Positions 43,901 to 52,137 of a stretch of DNA of 64,000 nt are shown here, one piece after another. The translations under genes and the position numbers were made by a program. Position 1 is the first letter of the stretch, and each line of letters begins with the position of its first letter. This DNA is from JACCQS01 sp963766765 (GTDB lineage Bacteria > Actinomycetota > Actinomycetes > Mycobacteriales > Geodermatophilaceae). The notes beneath the pieces are model-generated. The model was not told where the DNA came from. It searched no databases and saw only the letters and a list, made by a program, of their open reading frames with translations. The stretch is from contig CAVYBR010000005.1 in NCBI GenBank assembly GCA_963766765.1, positions 233,455 to 297,454 on the forward strand. Reading direction: 5' to 3'.

Positions 43901-44971
43901 GTGACGGCTGCCGAGGCGGTGGTGTCCGGGCCTCGCGTCAGCGCCAGTCGAGTGGTGTTCACCGTCACCGATGCGGAACGATCGCTGGCCGGCGTCCGGC
44001 TCGCGCCGGCCCTGTCGACGACCGCGGTGTTGAATTTCCGCCGCACGCGGTCCGGGTGGACCCTGACCCTCCCCAGGCCGCCGGTCAACCGGATGGAATA
44101 CAAACTCACCCTGATTCATCCAGACGGCAGCCACGAGGACATCGTCGACCCGACCAATCCGGTCACCACGCCAGGTGCCTTCGGCGACAAGTCGGTGATC
44201 CTGTTCCCGGAGTACACCGAACCAGGCTGGCTCGACGCCCCAGCGGTGTCGGGTCAACTCAGCCCGTTGAGCGTCCCCGCCCGCGGTCTCGGCGGTCCGG
44301 TCGAGGCCGCAGTCTGGTCGCCGGAGGGGGCTGCGCACGAGCAGCCGATGCCGCTTCTGGTCGCCAATGACGGTCCGGAGTACGAGCGTATGGCCGGCCT
44401 CACGCAGTACGCCGGCGCGATGATCCATGCCGGGCGGCTACCCGCGTTCCGGTTGGCGTTACTCGCGCCGGGTGATCGCGACGAGTGGTATTCAGCCAAG
44501 CCCGCCTACGCCAGGGCCTTGGTCGATGCCGTTCTGCCAGCGATTGCGGAGGGCGTGGCTGTTGAGGGGCCGGTCATCGCCATGGGGGCCAGCCTGGGTG
44601 GCTTGGCCATGTTGCATGCGCACCGGCTGCACCCGGAGGCGTTTGGTGGGCTCTTCCTGCAGTCTGGGTCGTTCTTCGACCTCCGACTCGATCCGCAGGA
44701 GCGCGACTTCGGCCGCTTCACCCGGCTCACCCGCTTCGTGCTGGCGACCCGGCGCCCGGCGAGCAATCCGCACCCGGTCCCAGCGGTGCTGACTGCTGGG
44801 TCCGCCGAGGAGAATCTCGGCAACAATCGGCAGATGACTGGTGCCCTCCTTGCCCAGGGCTATCCCGCACGGATGGTCGAGGTCCCGGACGCGCACAACT
44901 TTGTGGCCTGGCGTGATGCGCTCGATCCGGCGCTCACCGACCTGCTCGCGGCGGTGTGGTCCCCGGGATGA
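43901..44971 (+). CDS. Alpha/beta hydrolase-fold esterase, enterochelin-esterase-like
   Basis: A 356-residue protein. Residues 1-110 form a beta-sandwich domain (FNFRRTRSGWTLTLPRPPVNRMEYKL) like that of enterochelin esterases (Fes/IroD), and the rest is a hydrolase with the nucleophile in GASLGGLAML and the histidine in VPDAHNFVAW. Tryptophan/aromatic spacing suggests binding of a sugar or acyl-amino compound, but no substrate can be named. It starts with GTG. It overlaps a second esterase gene (ATGA), and an ATP-grasp gene follows; the three probably act together. Confidence 0.83.
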   Translation: MTAAEAVVSGPRVSASRVVFTVTDAERSLAGVRLAPALSTTAVLNFRRTRSGWTLTLPRPPVNRMEYKLTLIHPDGSHEDIVDPTNPVTTPGAFGDKSVILFPEYTEPGWLDAPAVSGQLSPLSVPARGLGGPVEAAVWSPEGAAHEQPMPLLVANDGPEYERMAGLTQYAGAMIHAGRLPAFRLALLAPGDRDEWYSAKPAYARALVDAVLPAIAEGVAVEGPVIAMGASLGGLAMLHAHRLHPEAFGGLFLQSGSFFDLRLDPQERDFGRFTRLTRFVLATRRPASNPHPVPAVLTAGSAEENLGNNRQMTGALLAQGYPARMVEVPDAHNFVAWRDALDPALTDLLAAVWSPG

Positions 44972-45714
44972 CCAGGCGCGACGAGATCCAGGTCCCGGCC
45001 GCGTCTCTCGGCGGGTCAGGCACGTTGGTGGTGCACGGCCACTACGGACGTCCCTTCCTGGTCATGGCCTCGGAACAGGGCAGGGCCGTCGACTTCGAGA
45101 ACAACGGCATGGTCGAGTCGGTGCGTGACCTGCTCGACGCCGGCCGGGCGAAGTTGTTCTGCATCGACGCCCACGACGCGGCCACGTGGTCCAACAACGA
45201 GATCCCGCTCGAAGAGCGAGCCCGGCGCCATCAGGGCTTCGAGGCGTGGATCCTGAATGAAGTCGTTCCGTTGATCGATGCGGACTGCGGTGGGCGCCAG
45301 GACATGGCGACTATAGGGGTGTCGATGGGTGCTTTCCACGCCGTCCTACTTGCCCTTCGGCGGGCAGACCTGTTCCCCCTGGCCATCGGCATGTCCGGCA
45401 ACTATGACCCTGCGTCCTGGAACGGGTGGGGCGAGCGCGGGAACGAGGCGTATTTCGCCAATCCCACCGACTTCGTCCCACATCTCGAGGGTGATCACCT
45501 GGACTGGCTGCGCTCGCGCCTTTCGGTCCAACTGGTCGTCGGCCAGGGCCAATGGGAGGACACCACCGGCTCCCTGCCTTCCACCCGCCATCTGGCGGGC
45601 CTGCTTCGGGAGAAGGGGATTCGCTGCGAGCTCGATGAATGGGGTCACGACGTCCCGCATGACTGGCCTTCGTGGCGGCGACAGCTCGCTCACCACCTCC
45701 CGCGCTTCTGCTAG
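44968..45714 (+). CDS. Second esterase of the esterase/ATP-grasp module
   Basis: A 248-residue alpha/beta hydrolase (esterase D-like). GVSMGAFHAVLLAL holds the serine and DEWGHDVPHDW the histidine; WSNNEIPLEERARRHQGFEAWIL is the helical lid region seen in related putative esterases. It starts at ATG 44968, overlapping the stop of the first esterase. No signal peptide is present, so it is cytosolic. It lies between a hydrolase and a ligase gene. Confidence 0.83.
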   Translation: MTRRDEIQVPAASLGGSGTLVVHGHYGRPFLVMASEQGRAVDFENNGMVESVRDLLDAGRAKLFCIDAHDAATWSNNEIPLEERARRHQGFEAWILNEVVPLIDADCGGRQDMATIGVSMGAFHAVLLALRRADLFPLAIGMSGNYDPASWNGWGERGNEAYFANPTDFVPHLEGDHLDWLRSRLSVQLVVGQGQWEDTTGSLPSTRHLAGLLREKGIRCELDEWGHDVPHDWPSWRRQLAHHLPRFC

Positions 45715-45717
45715 ACC
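45712..45717 (+). promoter_or_regulatory. Weak -10 box TAGACC of the ATP-grasp gene
   Basis: TAGACC overlaps the esterase stop and is 6 nt before ATG 45724; the last base departs from TANNNT. Confidence 0.3.
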
Positions 45718-45723
45718 TTTCCC

Positions 45724-46977
45724 ATGAGCCAGACGGACACCAAGCACCTGATCGGTCTTCTGCTCGGCGCGGAGGAGGACTGGCCTCGCGCGTTCGAGCA
45801 ACTGCTGGCCCGCGTCGGCCCCGTCCGCACCACTGACGGTGCACAGCATGAGGTGTCGGTCGAGCGGTTGACCATCGAGCCGTTCGACCTACGTCAGGAC
45901 GTACGCCCCGATCTCGTGATCGATCGGCTCGCGTACTGGTACTACCACCCCCGCGAGTGGCTGAAGAAGGCGGCGCTGGTCAACGGTACGTATCTGCTCA
46001 ACAGTCCGTTTACCTTCCAGTCCATGGAGAAACATTCGGCCTACTGCGCGATGCTCCGGCTCGGGCTCAAGGTCCCGCAGACCGTCCTCGTCCCGTACAA
46101 GCATCCGGTGGACAACGCGCGATGGGCCTACACGGCCGCAAAGTACAACCGGCCGTTCGATCTGGACGCGATCGCGGCGGAGCTGGGCTACCCACTGTTC
46201 ATGAAGCCGTTCGACGGCGGCGGCTGGCGGGGCGTCTCCCGGGTCCGCAATCGGGACGAACTGCACAGCGCCTACGACGACTCCGGTGAGATGCTGATGC
46301 ACCTGCAGGAATCGATCGAGGGCTACGACGTCTTCGCCAGGTCGCTGACCATCGGCGCGGAGACGATGGTGATGAACTTCCGCCCAGAGCTTCCGATGCA
46401 TGACCGGTATGCCGTCTCACACGACTTCCTATCGGCTGAGATCGGCGCTGAGGTCCTGGCCATCTCCCGCCTGATCAACGCGTTCTTCCGTTGGGAGTTC
46501 AACTCCTGCGAGGTGCTCGTTCGGAGGACCGAAGTACATCCGATCGACTACGCGAACGCGTGCCCCGACATCGCGATCACCTCGCTGCACTACTACTTCC
46601 CCTGGGCGATCTCGGCGCTGCTGAAGTGGTCGCTGTTCTGCACGACGAGCGGGCGCCGGCCACGGTTGGACCTCGAGACGGCGAAGTACTTCGAGATCGC
46701 CGACTCCGACCGCACGTATGAGGAGAAGTTGACCGGCTACGTCGCGCTTTCCGAGGCGTACTTCCAGACGGATCGCTATCTGGAGTTCTGTGCCACCGCG
46801 GTGCCGCACATGGACGACATCGTGCGGGACTGGGTCTCCTCCACGGAATTCGACGCGATACTCGTCGACACGGTCAGGGCCACGTATCCGATGGTCGAGC
46901 AGGAGCGCTTTCTTGCCCACTTCCGCGGACTGATTGGACTGTGGCAGACCGACAATGCTGCAGTGGCCGGACCCTAG
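45724..46977 (+). CDS. ATP-grasp domain protein, unknown ligase
   Basis: A 417-residue protein. FMKPFDGGGWRGVSRV (about residues 159-174) holds the ATP-binding lysine and glycine loop of the ATP-grasp fold, LMHLQESIEGYDVFARS the hinge, and EVHPIDYANACPD (about 271-283) the metal-binding region. An unusual helical C-terminal third (about 300-417) follows. ATP-grasp enzymes join a carboxylate to an amine or thiol. Its substrate is unknown. Together with the two esterases it forms a small module; the esterases could trim or release the product. Confidence 0.82.
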   Translation: MSQTDTKHLIGLLLGAEEDWPRAFEQLLARVGPVRTTDGAQHEVSVERLTIEPFDLRQDVRPDLVIDRLAYWYYHPREWLKKAALVNGTYLLNSPFTFQSMEKHSAYCAMLRLGLKVPQTVLVPYKHPVDNARWAYTAAKYNRPFDLDAIAAELGYPLFMKPFDGGGWRGVSRVRNRDELHSAYDDSGEMLMHLQESIEGYDVFARSLTIGAETMVMNFRPELPMHDRYAVSHDFLSAEIGAEVLAISRLINAFFRWEFNSCEVLVRRTEVHPIDYANACPDIAITSLHYYFPWAISALLKWSLFCTTSGRRPRLDLETAKYFEIADSDRTYEEKLTGYVALSEAYFQTDRYLEFCATAVPHMDDIVRDWVSSTEFDAILVDTVRATYPMVEQERFLAHFRGLIGLWQTDNAAVAGP

Positions 46978-47011
46978 GCCGTAGGCGCCGGTGCGGCAGG
47001 TCCGCTCGAGA

Positions 47012-47353
47012 CTAGGCGGTTTCCTCGACCATCTGCTCGAGAATGTCGGTCCACTGCTTGCGCATCGCCTCGCGCGTCTCGGCATCCCGCAGGTGCTCAT
47101 GGTGGACCGAGAGCGTGGAGCCGGTCGCGGCCGGCAGCACGCGCAGCTGCAGTGTCGAGGGATCATCCCAGTCGGCAGGCTGGTACGTCGCGCGCACGAC
47201 GCTGCCCGGTGTCTCGGACCGGACGCTGCGTACCGCAGCATCCTCATCGAGGAGTGTGCGCAGCTTCTTCCATGCCGCCTTCTGGTCGAGCGGGACCGTG
47301 CGCCGCACCCCTATCTCCCACCAGCCGTCCGCAGTCTGTCCGGTCGGGCTCAT
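47012..47353 (-). CDS. SRPBCC/START-like small protein
   Basis: A 113-residue protein. WWEIGVRRTVPLDQKAAWKKLRTLLDEDAAVRSV and LQLRVLPAATGSTLSVHHEHLRDAETREAMRKQWTD are typical of AHSA1/SRPBCC proteins, which form a hydrophobic pocket. The long upstream part of the frame is antisense to RidA; ATG 47353 overlaps the RidA stop (ATGA). It probably binds a small hydrophobic compound or acts as a cofactor-free hydrolase or dehydratase; nothing specific can be said. Confidence 0.78.
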   Translation of the reverse strand: MSPTGQTADGWWEIGVRRTVPLDQKAAWKKLRTLLDEDAAVRSVRSETPGSVVRATYQPADWDDPSTLQLRVLPAATGSTLSVHHEHLRDAETREAMRKQWTDILEQMVEETA

Positions 47354-47754
47354 AGCGCCACGACCGCGGTGGCAGTGAGTTCGACCAGGAAATCTGGCCG
47401 GGCCAGGCCAGCGACGATGTCGACCGTGATGGCAGGCTTCGCGTCGGGAGTCTGTCCCCATTCCTCCTGAAAAGCGGCGAAACCCTCCTGCAGCGAGGCG
47501 CCCTGAACCAGGGCGATCCGCCAGTGCACGATGTCGCTCAAGGCCGCATCAGCCTCGGCGAGCACGAGACCGACGTTGCGCAGCGCTTGTTTCGTCTGCG
47601 CTGCGATGTCGTTGCCGACGAGCGTGCCGTCCGGCCCGATGCCGTTCTGACCTCCGACGTAGACCGTGCGAACCGGTCCCTCGACACTGACGCCCCAGGC
47701 GAAGGCCGGGTTTGTGGGTAGACCTGCGGGCTGCAAGCGGGTCACAGTTGTCAT
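47350..47754 (-). CDS. RidA family protein (enamine/imine deaminase-like)
   Basis: A 134-residue protein of the YjgF/YER057c/UK114 family. VYVGGQNGIGPDGTLVGNDIAAQTKQALRNVGLVLAEA is the conserved first half. The classical RidA has an Arg in ...R.CVEVARL... near the end; here the C-terminus PAITVDIVAGLARPDFLVELTATAV has Arg in LARPD, so deaminase activity is less certain. Start: ATG 47754, 7 nt after TAACGT. It is transcribed away from the CGNR regulator gene with a shared palindrome, so it is a likely target of that regulator. Confidence 0.88.
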   Translation of the reverse strand: MTTVTRLQPAGLPTNPAFAWGVSVEGPVRTVYVGGQNGIGPDGTLVGNDIAAQTKQALRNVGLVLAEADAALSDIVHWRIALVQGASLQEGFAAFQEEWGQTPDAKPAITVDIVAGLARPDFLVELTATAVVAL

Positions 47755-47761
47755 TTCAGGG

Positions 47762-47767
47762 ACGTTA
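47762..47767 (-). promoter_or_regulatory. -10 box TAACGT of the RidA gene
   Basis: On the minus strand TAACGT is followed by 7 nt and ATG 47754; it overlaps the left arm of the palindrome. Confidence 0.45.
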
Positions 47768-47784
47768 CCAGTCATACTGGTAAC
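47764..47784. promoter_or_regulatory. Palindromic operator between ridA-like and CGNR genes
   Basis: GTTACCAGT-CAT-ACTGGTAAC: two perfect 9-bp arms and a 3-bp centre. It ends at the base before the CGNR ATG (47785) and covers the -10 regions on both strands: TAACGT for RidA and CATACT (47773-47778, 6 nt before ATG 47785) for CGNR. A dimeric regulator bound here would control both genes. Confidence 0.7.
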
Positions 47785-48360
47785 ATGCCATTGCTCCGCG
47801 AGGCACTCGATGCCTCCACTGCTCGTCGATTCAGGACCGGTCGGGCCTGCCTGGACTTCGTGCACACGGGCGGCGTCGGTCGTTGGACGGCTGCCGAACT
47901 CGTACATGACGAAGCAGACGCCGCTCACTGGCTGGCGCTCGTCCTCGACCTGGATGACGCCGATGTGCGGGCGACGCCGGCAGACATCACCCGACTGCGT
48001 GACTTGCGCGAGGCAATCTGGCAGCTCGCGCAGGCCGCAGCCGCTGACCGCCCGTTCCGCTCCGCGCACGTCAACGCCGTCAACAAGGCGGCCACGGAGC
48101 CCCCGCCCACGGTCGCGATGACCGGGACTGGCGAGCGAATGACCCGCCCTCCCGTGGAGGCACGCCAAGTACTCTCCGCACTTGCCCGAGACGCGATCGA
48201 TCTCTTCACCGGCCCCCTGAGGCGGCGCGTTCGTACGTGCTCGGCCGCCGACTGTGACTTGATGTACGTGGACGCGTCACGTCCCGGGCAGCGTCGGTGG
48301 TGCTCGATGAACCGCTGCGGAAGCCGCGCCAAGATGCGCCGGTACCGCACCACCCCTTGA
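47785..48360 (+). CDS. CGNR zinc finger (ABATE-domain) regulator
   Basis: A 191-residue putative transcription regulator. The ABATE domain (about 10-130) begins CLDFVHTGGVGRWTAAELVHDEADAAHWLAL and probably binds a stress ligand; the C-terminal CGNR zinc finger is RTCSAADCDLMYVDASRPGQRRWCSMNRCGSRAKM in pieces (cysteines at about 151, 156, 172, 177), likely to bind DNA. ATG 47785 directly follows the palindrome, with a CATACT box but no ribosome-binding site, so it is probably leaderless and self-controlled. Confidence 0.85.
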   Translation: MPLLREALDASTARRFRTGRACLDFVHTGGVGRWTAAELVHDEADAAHWLALVLDLDDADVRATPADITRLRDLREAIWQLAQAAAADRPFRSAHVNAVNKAATEPPPTVAMTGTGERMTRPPVEARQVLSALARDAIDLFTGPLRRRVRTCSAADCDLMYVDASRPGQRRWCSMNRCGSRAKMRRYRTTP

Positions 48361-48429
48361 CCCGATATCTGTTCGAGCTGCCGGTGCGCCGCTGTCGACA
48401 GGGGGTCGAACGTGTGTTCGAATAGGCAT

Positions 48430-49527
48430 ATGCGCTGGGATCAGCAGGGGATCGGACTCGACGATCCCGATGCGTTGCCCGGGCTCGGCCGGATCGCGGG
48501 CTTGCTGCGGACGGTGACGACGCCGGACTTCGCCGGCGTTCGATTTCACGAGGTCGCCGCGAAGAGCGCCTTGAACAAGGTGCCGGCGGCATCGTCGATG
48601 CCGTTCACCTGGACGATCAATCCCTATCGTGGCTGCACGCACGCGTGCGTGTACTGCTATGCCCGCGGATCGCACAGCTGGCTGGAATTGGACACCGGCC
48701 GCGGATTCGACACCGAGATCGTGGTGAAGGTAAACGTCGCCGAGGTACTCCGGCAGGAGCTCGCTCGGCCGTCCTGGACGCACGAGTCGGTCGCCCTCGG
48801 CACAAACACAGACCCTTACCAGCGGGCGGAGGGCCGCTATCGGTTGATGCCCGGAATCGTTTCGGCGCTAGCCGCTTCGGGTACACCGCTGTCGATCCTG
48901 ACCAAAGGAACCTTGCTGCGTCGCGACCTGCCACTCCTGCGCGCCGCCTCCCGTGATGTGCCGGTCGGGCTGGCACTGTCCATCGCCATCGTCGACGAGC
49001 GTCTTCAGCCGACCCTGGAGCCCGGCACGCCCTCGGTGCGCGCTCGGCTCGACCTGGTCCGTGCCCTCACCGACGCCGGGCTGCCCTGTGGAGTCTTCGT
49101 GGCGCCGGTCCTGCCTTATCTCACCGACACCGATGAGCACCTGGACCGGCTGATCGGGGAGATCGCTGCAGCCGGTGCCACCGGCTGCACGGTCTTAGCA
49201 CTGCACTTGCGACCTGGCGCGCGCGAGTGGTTCTTCGCCTGGTTGCGTCGCGAGCGGCCGGCACTCGTGCCGGCCTACGAACAGATCTATGGCCGCGGGT
49301 CCTATGTCGGCGCTGATTACCGGCGCACATTGGCCAGGCGAGTCCGCCCGATTCTGGATCGGCACGGTCTGAGTGGGCGAAGTGGCGCAGACCAACGCAG
49401 GATTTCCGACAGCGGAGCGGCGCCAAACGGAGAGGGCGATTTCCCTGGAGGTGCGCTTCCGGGCGGTCGTGCGATCGGCCCGGGGCAGGCAATTCGGCAC
49501 GACGCGGAGCAATTGACCCTCGCCTGA
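48430..49527 (+). CDS. Rv2578c-like radical SAM protein
   Basis: A 365-residue radical SAM protein. NPYRGCTHACVYCYARGSH (about residues 53-71) holds the CxxxCxxC cluster site, and the following SALNKVP start and FDTEIVVKVN segment are typical of the Rv2578c family, related to spore photoproduct lyase. The last 50 residues are Gly- and Asp-rich and unlike the family. The frame runs to TTG/GTG 48412, but ATG 48430 begins MRWDQQG, the usual start. Its function is unknown; a DNA-repair type reaction has been suggested for the relatives. Confidence 0.87.
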   Translation: MRWDQQGIGLDDPDALPGLGRIAGLLRTVTTPDFAGVRFHEVAAKSALNKVPAASSMPFTWTINPYRGCTHACVYCYARGSHSWLELDTGRGFDTEIVVKVNVAEVLRQELARPSWTHESVALGTNTDPYQRAEGRYRLMPGIVSALAASGTPLSILTKGTLLRRDLPLLRAASRDVPVGLALSIAIVDERLQPTLEPGTPSVRARLDLVRALTDAGLPCGVFVAPVLPYLTDTDEHLDRLIGEIAAAGATGCTVLALHLRPGAREWFFAWLRRERPALVPAYEQIYGRGSYVGADYRRTLARRVRPILDRHGLSGRSGADQRRISDSGAAPNGEGDFPGGALPGGRAIGPGQAIRHDAEQLTLA

Positions 49528-49539
49528 TTCGGGCCTCGC

Positions 49540-49545
49540 TAGGGT
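49540..49545 (+). promoter_or_regulatory. -10 box TAGGGT of the methyltransferase gene
   Basis: TAGGGT is followed by 6 nt and ATG 49552. Confidence 0.5.
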
Positions 49546-49551
49546 CGCGCG

Positions 49552-50202
49552 ATGGGCCTGCGGGAGCGATTCTTGGCCGGGCTCGCCCGTCAACTCGGAC
49601 ATCCACGGGGATTGCCGGGGCGACTGATCGGTGCCCGCCTGAATCGAGGCAATCGAACGACGGTTGCCGAGGCAGTTGACGCGCTGTCACTCACGCCGGG
49701 AACGGTCGCGGCCGACATCGGCTTTGGTGGCGGGGTCGGTCTCGAGCTCTTGCTGGCAAAGGTGGGCGACACCGGTCACGTCCACGGCGTCGACGTGTCC
49801 ACGACCATGCTCGCCGGCGCCGCACGCCGATTCCGCCGCGACATCGGAGCCGGGCGGCTGCATCTGCACCGCGCATCCATGGTCAAGCTTCCGCTGGCTG
49901 ACGAGTCCGTCGATGGTGTGGTGACGGTGAACACCATCTACTTTGTGGCCGACCTGGCTGGTGCCTTCGCTGAGTTCGCCCGTGCGTTGAAGCCCGCCGG
50001 TCAACTCGTCGTCGGTCTCACTGACCCAGCGGCGATGGCCGAGATGCCCTTCGCCGCGCATGGCTTTCGGAGTCGCTCGGTATCGGAAGTCACCGATGTC
50101 TTGCGCGACGCCGGCCTTTCTGTTGAGGACGATCGCCGGCACGGCGCGGGGCCGTACCCCTATCACCTGCTGGTGTGCCGGCTCACCACGCGGCCGAGCT
50201 AG
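49552..50202 (+). CDS. Class I SAM-dependent methyltransferase
   Basis: A 216-residue methyltransferase. GTVAADIGFGGGVGLELLLAKV (about residues 51-72) is SAM motif I; VDVSTTMLAGAARRF motif II; and LADESVDGVVTVNTIYFVADL motifs IV-V. The N-terminal 40 residues (RERFLAGLARQLGHPRGLPGRLIGARLNRGNR) carry the GXPXGXXG pattern seen in small-molecule methyltransferases. Substrate unknown. It is followed by the YbdK-type ligase gene and may share its transcript. Confidence 0.88.
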   Translation: MGLRERFLAGLARQLGHPRGLPGRLIGARLNRGNRTTVAEAVDALSLTPGTVAADIGFGGGVGLELLLAKVGDTGHVHGVDVSTTMLAGAARRFRRDIGAGRLHLHRASMVKLPLADESVDGVVTVNTIYFVADLAGAFAEFARALKPAGQLVVGLTDPAAMAEMPFAAHGFRSRSVSEVTDVLRDAGLSVEDDRRHGAGPYPYHLLVCRLTTRPS

Positions 50203-50219
50203 GGGCAAGACTGGCGGAC

Positions 50220-51344
50220 ATGCGCACTCTGGGCGTCGAGGAGGAACTCCTGCTCGTTGACGCCGTCACCGGCGAGGTCCGATCCGGTGCGGACGCGGTC
50301 TTGGCGACCAAGGCCGACGAACGACTCACGACCGAGTTGCAGCAGGAACAGCTCGAGACGGGGACCCGGCCGGTCACCGATCTCAGCGATCTCCACGCCG
50401 AGATCGTCGGGCTGCGCCACCGTGCCGGCCAGGCCGCCGCCGAGACCGGGGCTCGCGTTGCCGCCCTGGGGACCTCGCCATTGCCGGTCGCGCCACAGAT
50501 AACACCCCGTCCCCGCTACCTCAAGATGGTCGAGCGGTTCGCCCTGACAGCAGCCGAACAGCTCACCTGCGGTTGCCACGTTCATGTCGCTGTGGACGAC
50601 GACGAGGAGGGGGTCGCGGTTCTGGACCGCGTCCGGGTCTGGCTTCCGGTCATGCTCGCCTTGAGCGCGAACTCGCCCTACTGGCAGGGCGCCGAGACTG
50701 GCTATGCCAGCTTCCGCTCCCAAGCCCAGAGCCGCTGGCCCTCGGCGGGTCCGACACCGATCTTCGGAACGGCGGAGAACTACCACGCAAGGATCAACGG
50801 GCTGATCGAGTCCGGCACGGTGGTCGATGTCGGGATGATCTACTTCGACGCTCGCCTGTCGGCGAACTATCCGACTGTCGAGCTGCGCGCCGCCGACGTC
50901 TGTCGCCGCCCCGAGGATGCAGTACTGATGGCGGCGCTCGCCCGTGGCCTCGTCGAGACTGCCAGCCGGGAATGGCGGGCGCGGCGAGCACCGGTCGACA
51001 TGCCCACAGAACTGTTGCGCGTCGCGAGTTGGCGGGCGGGCCGGTCGGGCATCGAGGGAGAGCTTGTGCACCCCCTGACGGGTCGACCGGCCGCAGCTCT
51101 GGACGTGGTCGCCGACTTCATCGGCCACCTAGCTCCGGCCCTGTCCGATTCGGCCGACCTCGGGGTGGTCAAGGACCTCGTGGCCATGCTGCTGGATCGC
51201 GGCAATGGCTCGCACGCGCAACGCGAGACATTCAGCCGTACGCATGACCTGAGCGCTGTTGTCCTGGAAGCTGTGACCGACGGCGCCGCTCAGGAGAGAC
51301 CGTTCGGTAGCGTGCTCGGGACGCGCCCACACCAGCGGAGGTGA
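50220..51344 (+). CDS. YbdK-type carboxylate-amine ligase (glutamate-cysteine ligase family 2)
   Basis: A 374-residue ligase. RTLGVEEELLLVD at residues 2-14 holds metal-binding glutamates; CGCHVHVAVDDDEEGV and PTIFGTAENYHARI are further family blocks. The family includes glutamate-cysteine ligase GCS2-type enzymes and EgtA-like proteins, but many act on other substrates, and the mycothiol path here would not need gamma-glutamylcysteine. The open frame reaches back to 50175, but ATG 50220 starts MRTLGVEEE. Its stop overlaps the acyltransferase start (GTGA). Confidence 0.87.
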   Translation: MRTLGVEEELLLVDAVTGEVRSGADAVLATKADERLTTELQQEQLETGTRPVTDLSDLHAEIVGLRHRAGQAAAETGARVAALGTSPLPVAPQITPRPRYLKMVERFALTAAEQLTCGCHVHVAVDDDEEGVAVLDRVRVWLPVMLALSANSPYWQGAETGYASFRSQAQSRWPSAGPTPIFGTAENYHARINGLIESGTVVDVGMIYFDARLSANYPTVELRAADVCRRPEDAVLMAALARGLVETASREWRARRAPVDMPTELLRVASWRAGRSGIEGELVHPLTGRPAAALDVVADFIGHLAPALSDSADLGVVKDLVAMLLDRGNGSHAQRETFSRTHDLSAVVLEAVTDGAAQERPFGSVLGTRPHQRR

Positions 51345-52129
51345 CGATGCGCGACCTGCCGTATCGGATCGTCAACCGGTTCATGCTCGGGATCTTCCGG
51401 CTGCTGGGCCTTCGCTTCACCATCCGTGGGCTCGAGAATGTGCCGTTCCATGGCGGCGCGGTGATCGCTTCCAACCACGTCAGCTACCTGGACTTCATCT
51501 TCGTCGGACTCACCGGTTACAAGCGTGGTCGCCTCGTTCGCTTCATGGCCAAGAAGTCCGTCTTCACCAGCAGGATCAGTGGTCCGTGGATGCGCGGCAT
51601 GAAGCACATCCCAGTGGATCGAGAGGCCGGCGCCGCGGCTTTTGTCGAGGCGGTGGAGGCCCTCAAGAATGGTGAGTTGGTCGGGATTTTTCCCGAGGCC
51701 ACGATCAGCCGGTCCTGGGAGCTGAAGAAGTTCAAGACCGGCGTGTCCAGACTCGCCATCCAGGGCGGAGTTCCGATCATCCCCGTCGTCGTCTGGGGCG
51801 GGCAGCGGATCTACACCGTCGACAAGCGCTACAGCCTCAAACGCGGCAAGGCGATCAGCATCCTGGTGGGGGAGCCGCTGCTACCGGCAGCGGGCGCGAA
51901 GGCAGGGCGCGTCATGTTGGACTTGCATGCCCGCATGAACGAGCTGCTCGATCAGGCGCAGCGCGATTACCCGCAACAACCGACAGGCATGGACGATTCT
52001 TGGTGGCTGCCGCGCCGGATGGGCGGCACCGCCCCGACCATGGAGCAGGCCGAGGAGTTGGAACAACAGGTGCTGGCGGCCCGCCGGGAAAAGGCGGCGC
52101 GCAAGGCGACGGGCAATGCCCCTGGTTGA
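51341..52129 (+). CDS. 1-acyl-sn-glycerol-3-phosphate acyltransferase-like protein
   Basis: A 262-residue PlsC-type acyltransferase. NHVSYLD (H-x4-D) at about residues 47-53 is the catalytic motif, FPEATISRS (at about 118-126) replaces the usual FPEGTRS, and PVVVWGGQRI is motif IV. One weak hydrophobic segment near 65-80 may anchor it to the membrane. The GTG at 51341 overlaps the ligase stop, and ATG 51347 is the alternative. The last 40 residues are helical and charged. The exact acyl acceptor is unknown. Confidence 0.88.
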   Translation: MTMRDLPYRIVNRFMLGIFRLLGLRFTIRGLENVPFHGGAVIASNHVSYLDFIFVGLTGYKRGRLVRFMAKKSVFTSRISGPWMRGMKHIPVDREAGAAAFVEAVEALKNGELVGIFPEATISRSWELKKFKTGVSRLAIQGGVPIIPVVVWGGQRIYTVDKRYSLKRGKAISILVGEPLLPAAGAKAGRVMLDLHARMNELLDQAQRDYPQQPTGMDDSWWLPRRMGGTAPTMEQAEELEQQVLAARREKAARKATGNAPG

Positions 52130-52137
52130 TGTGCCGG

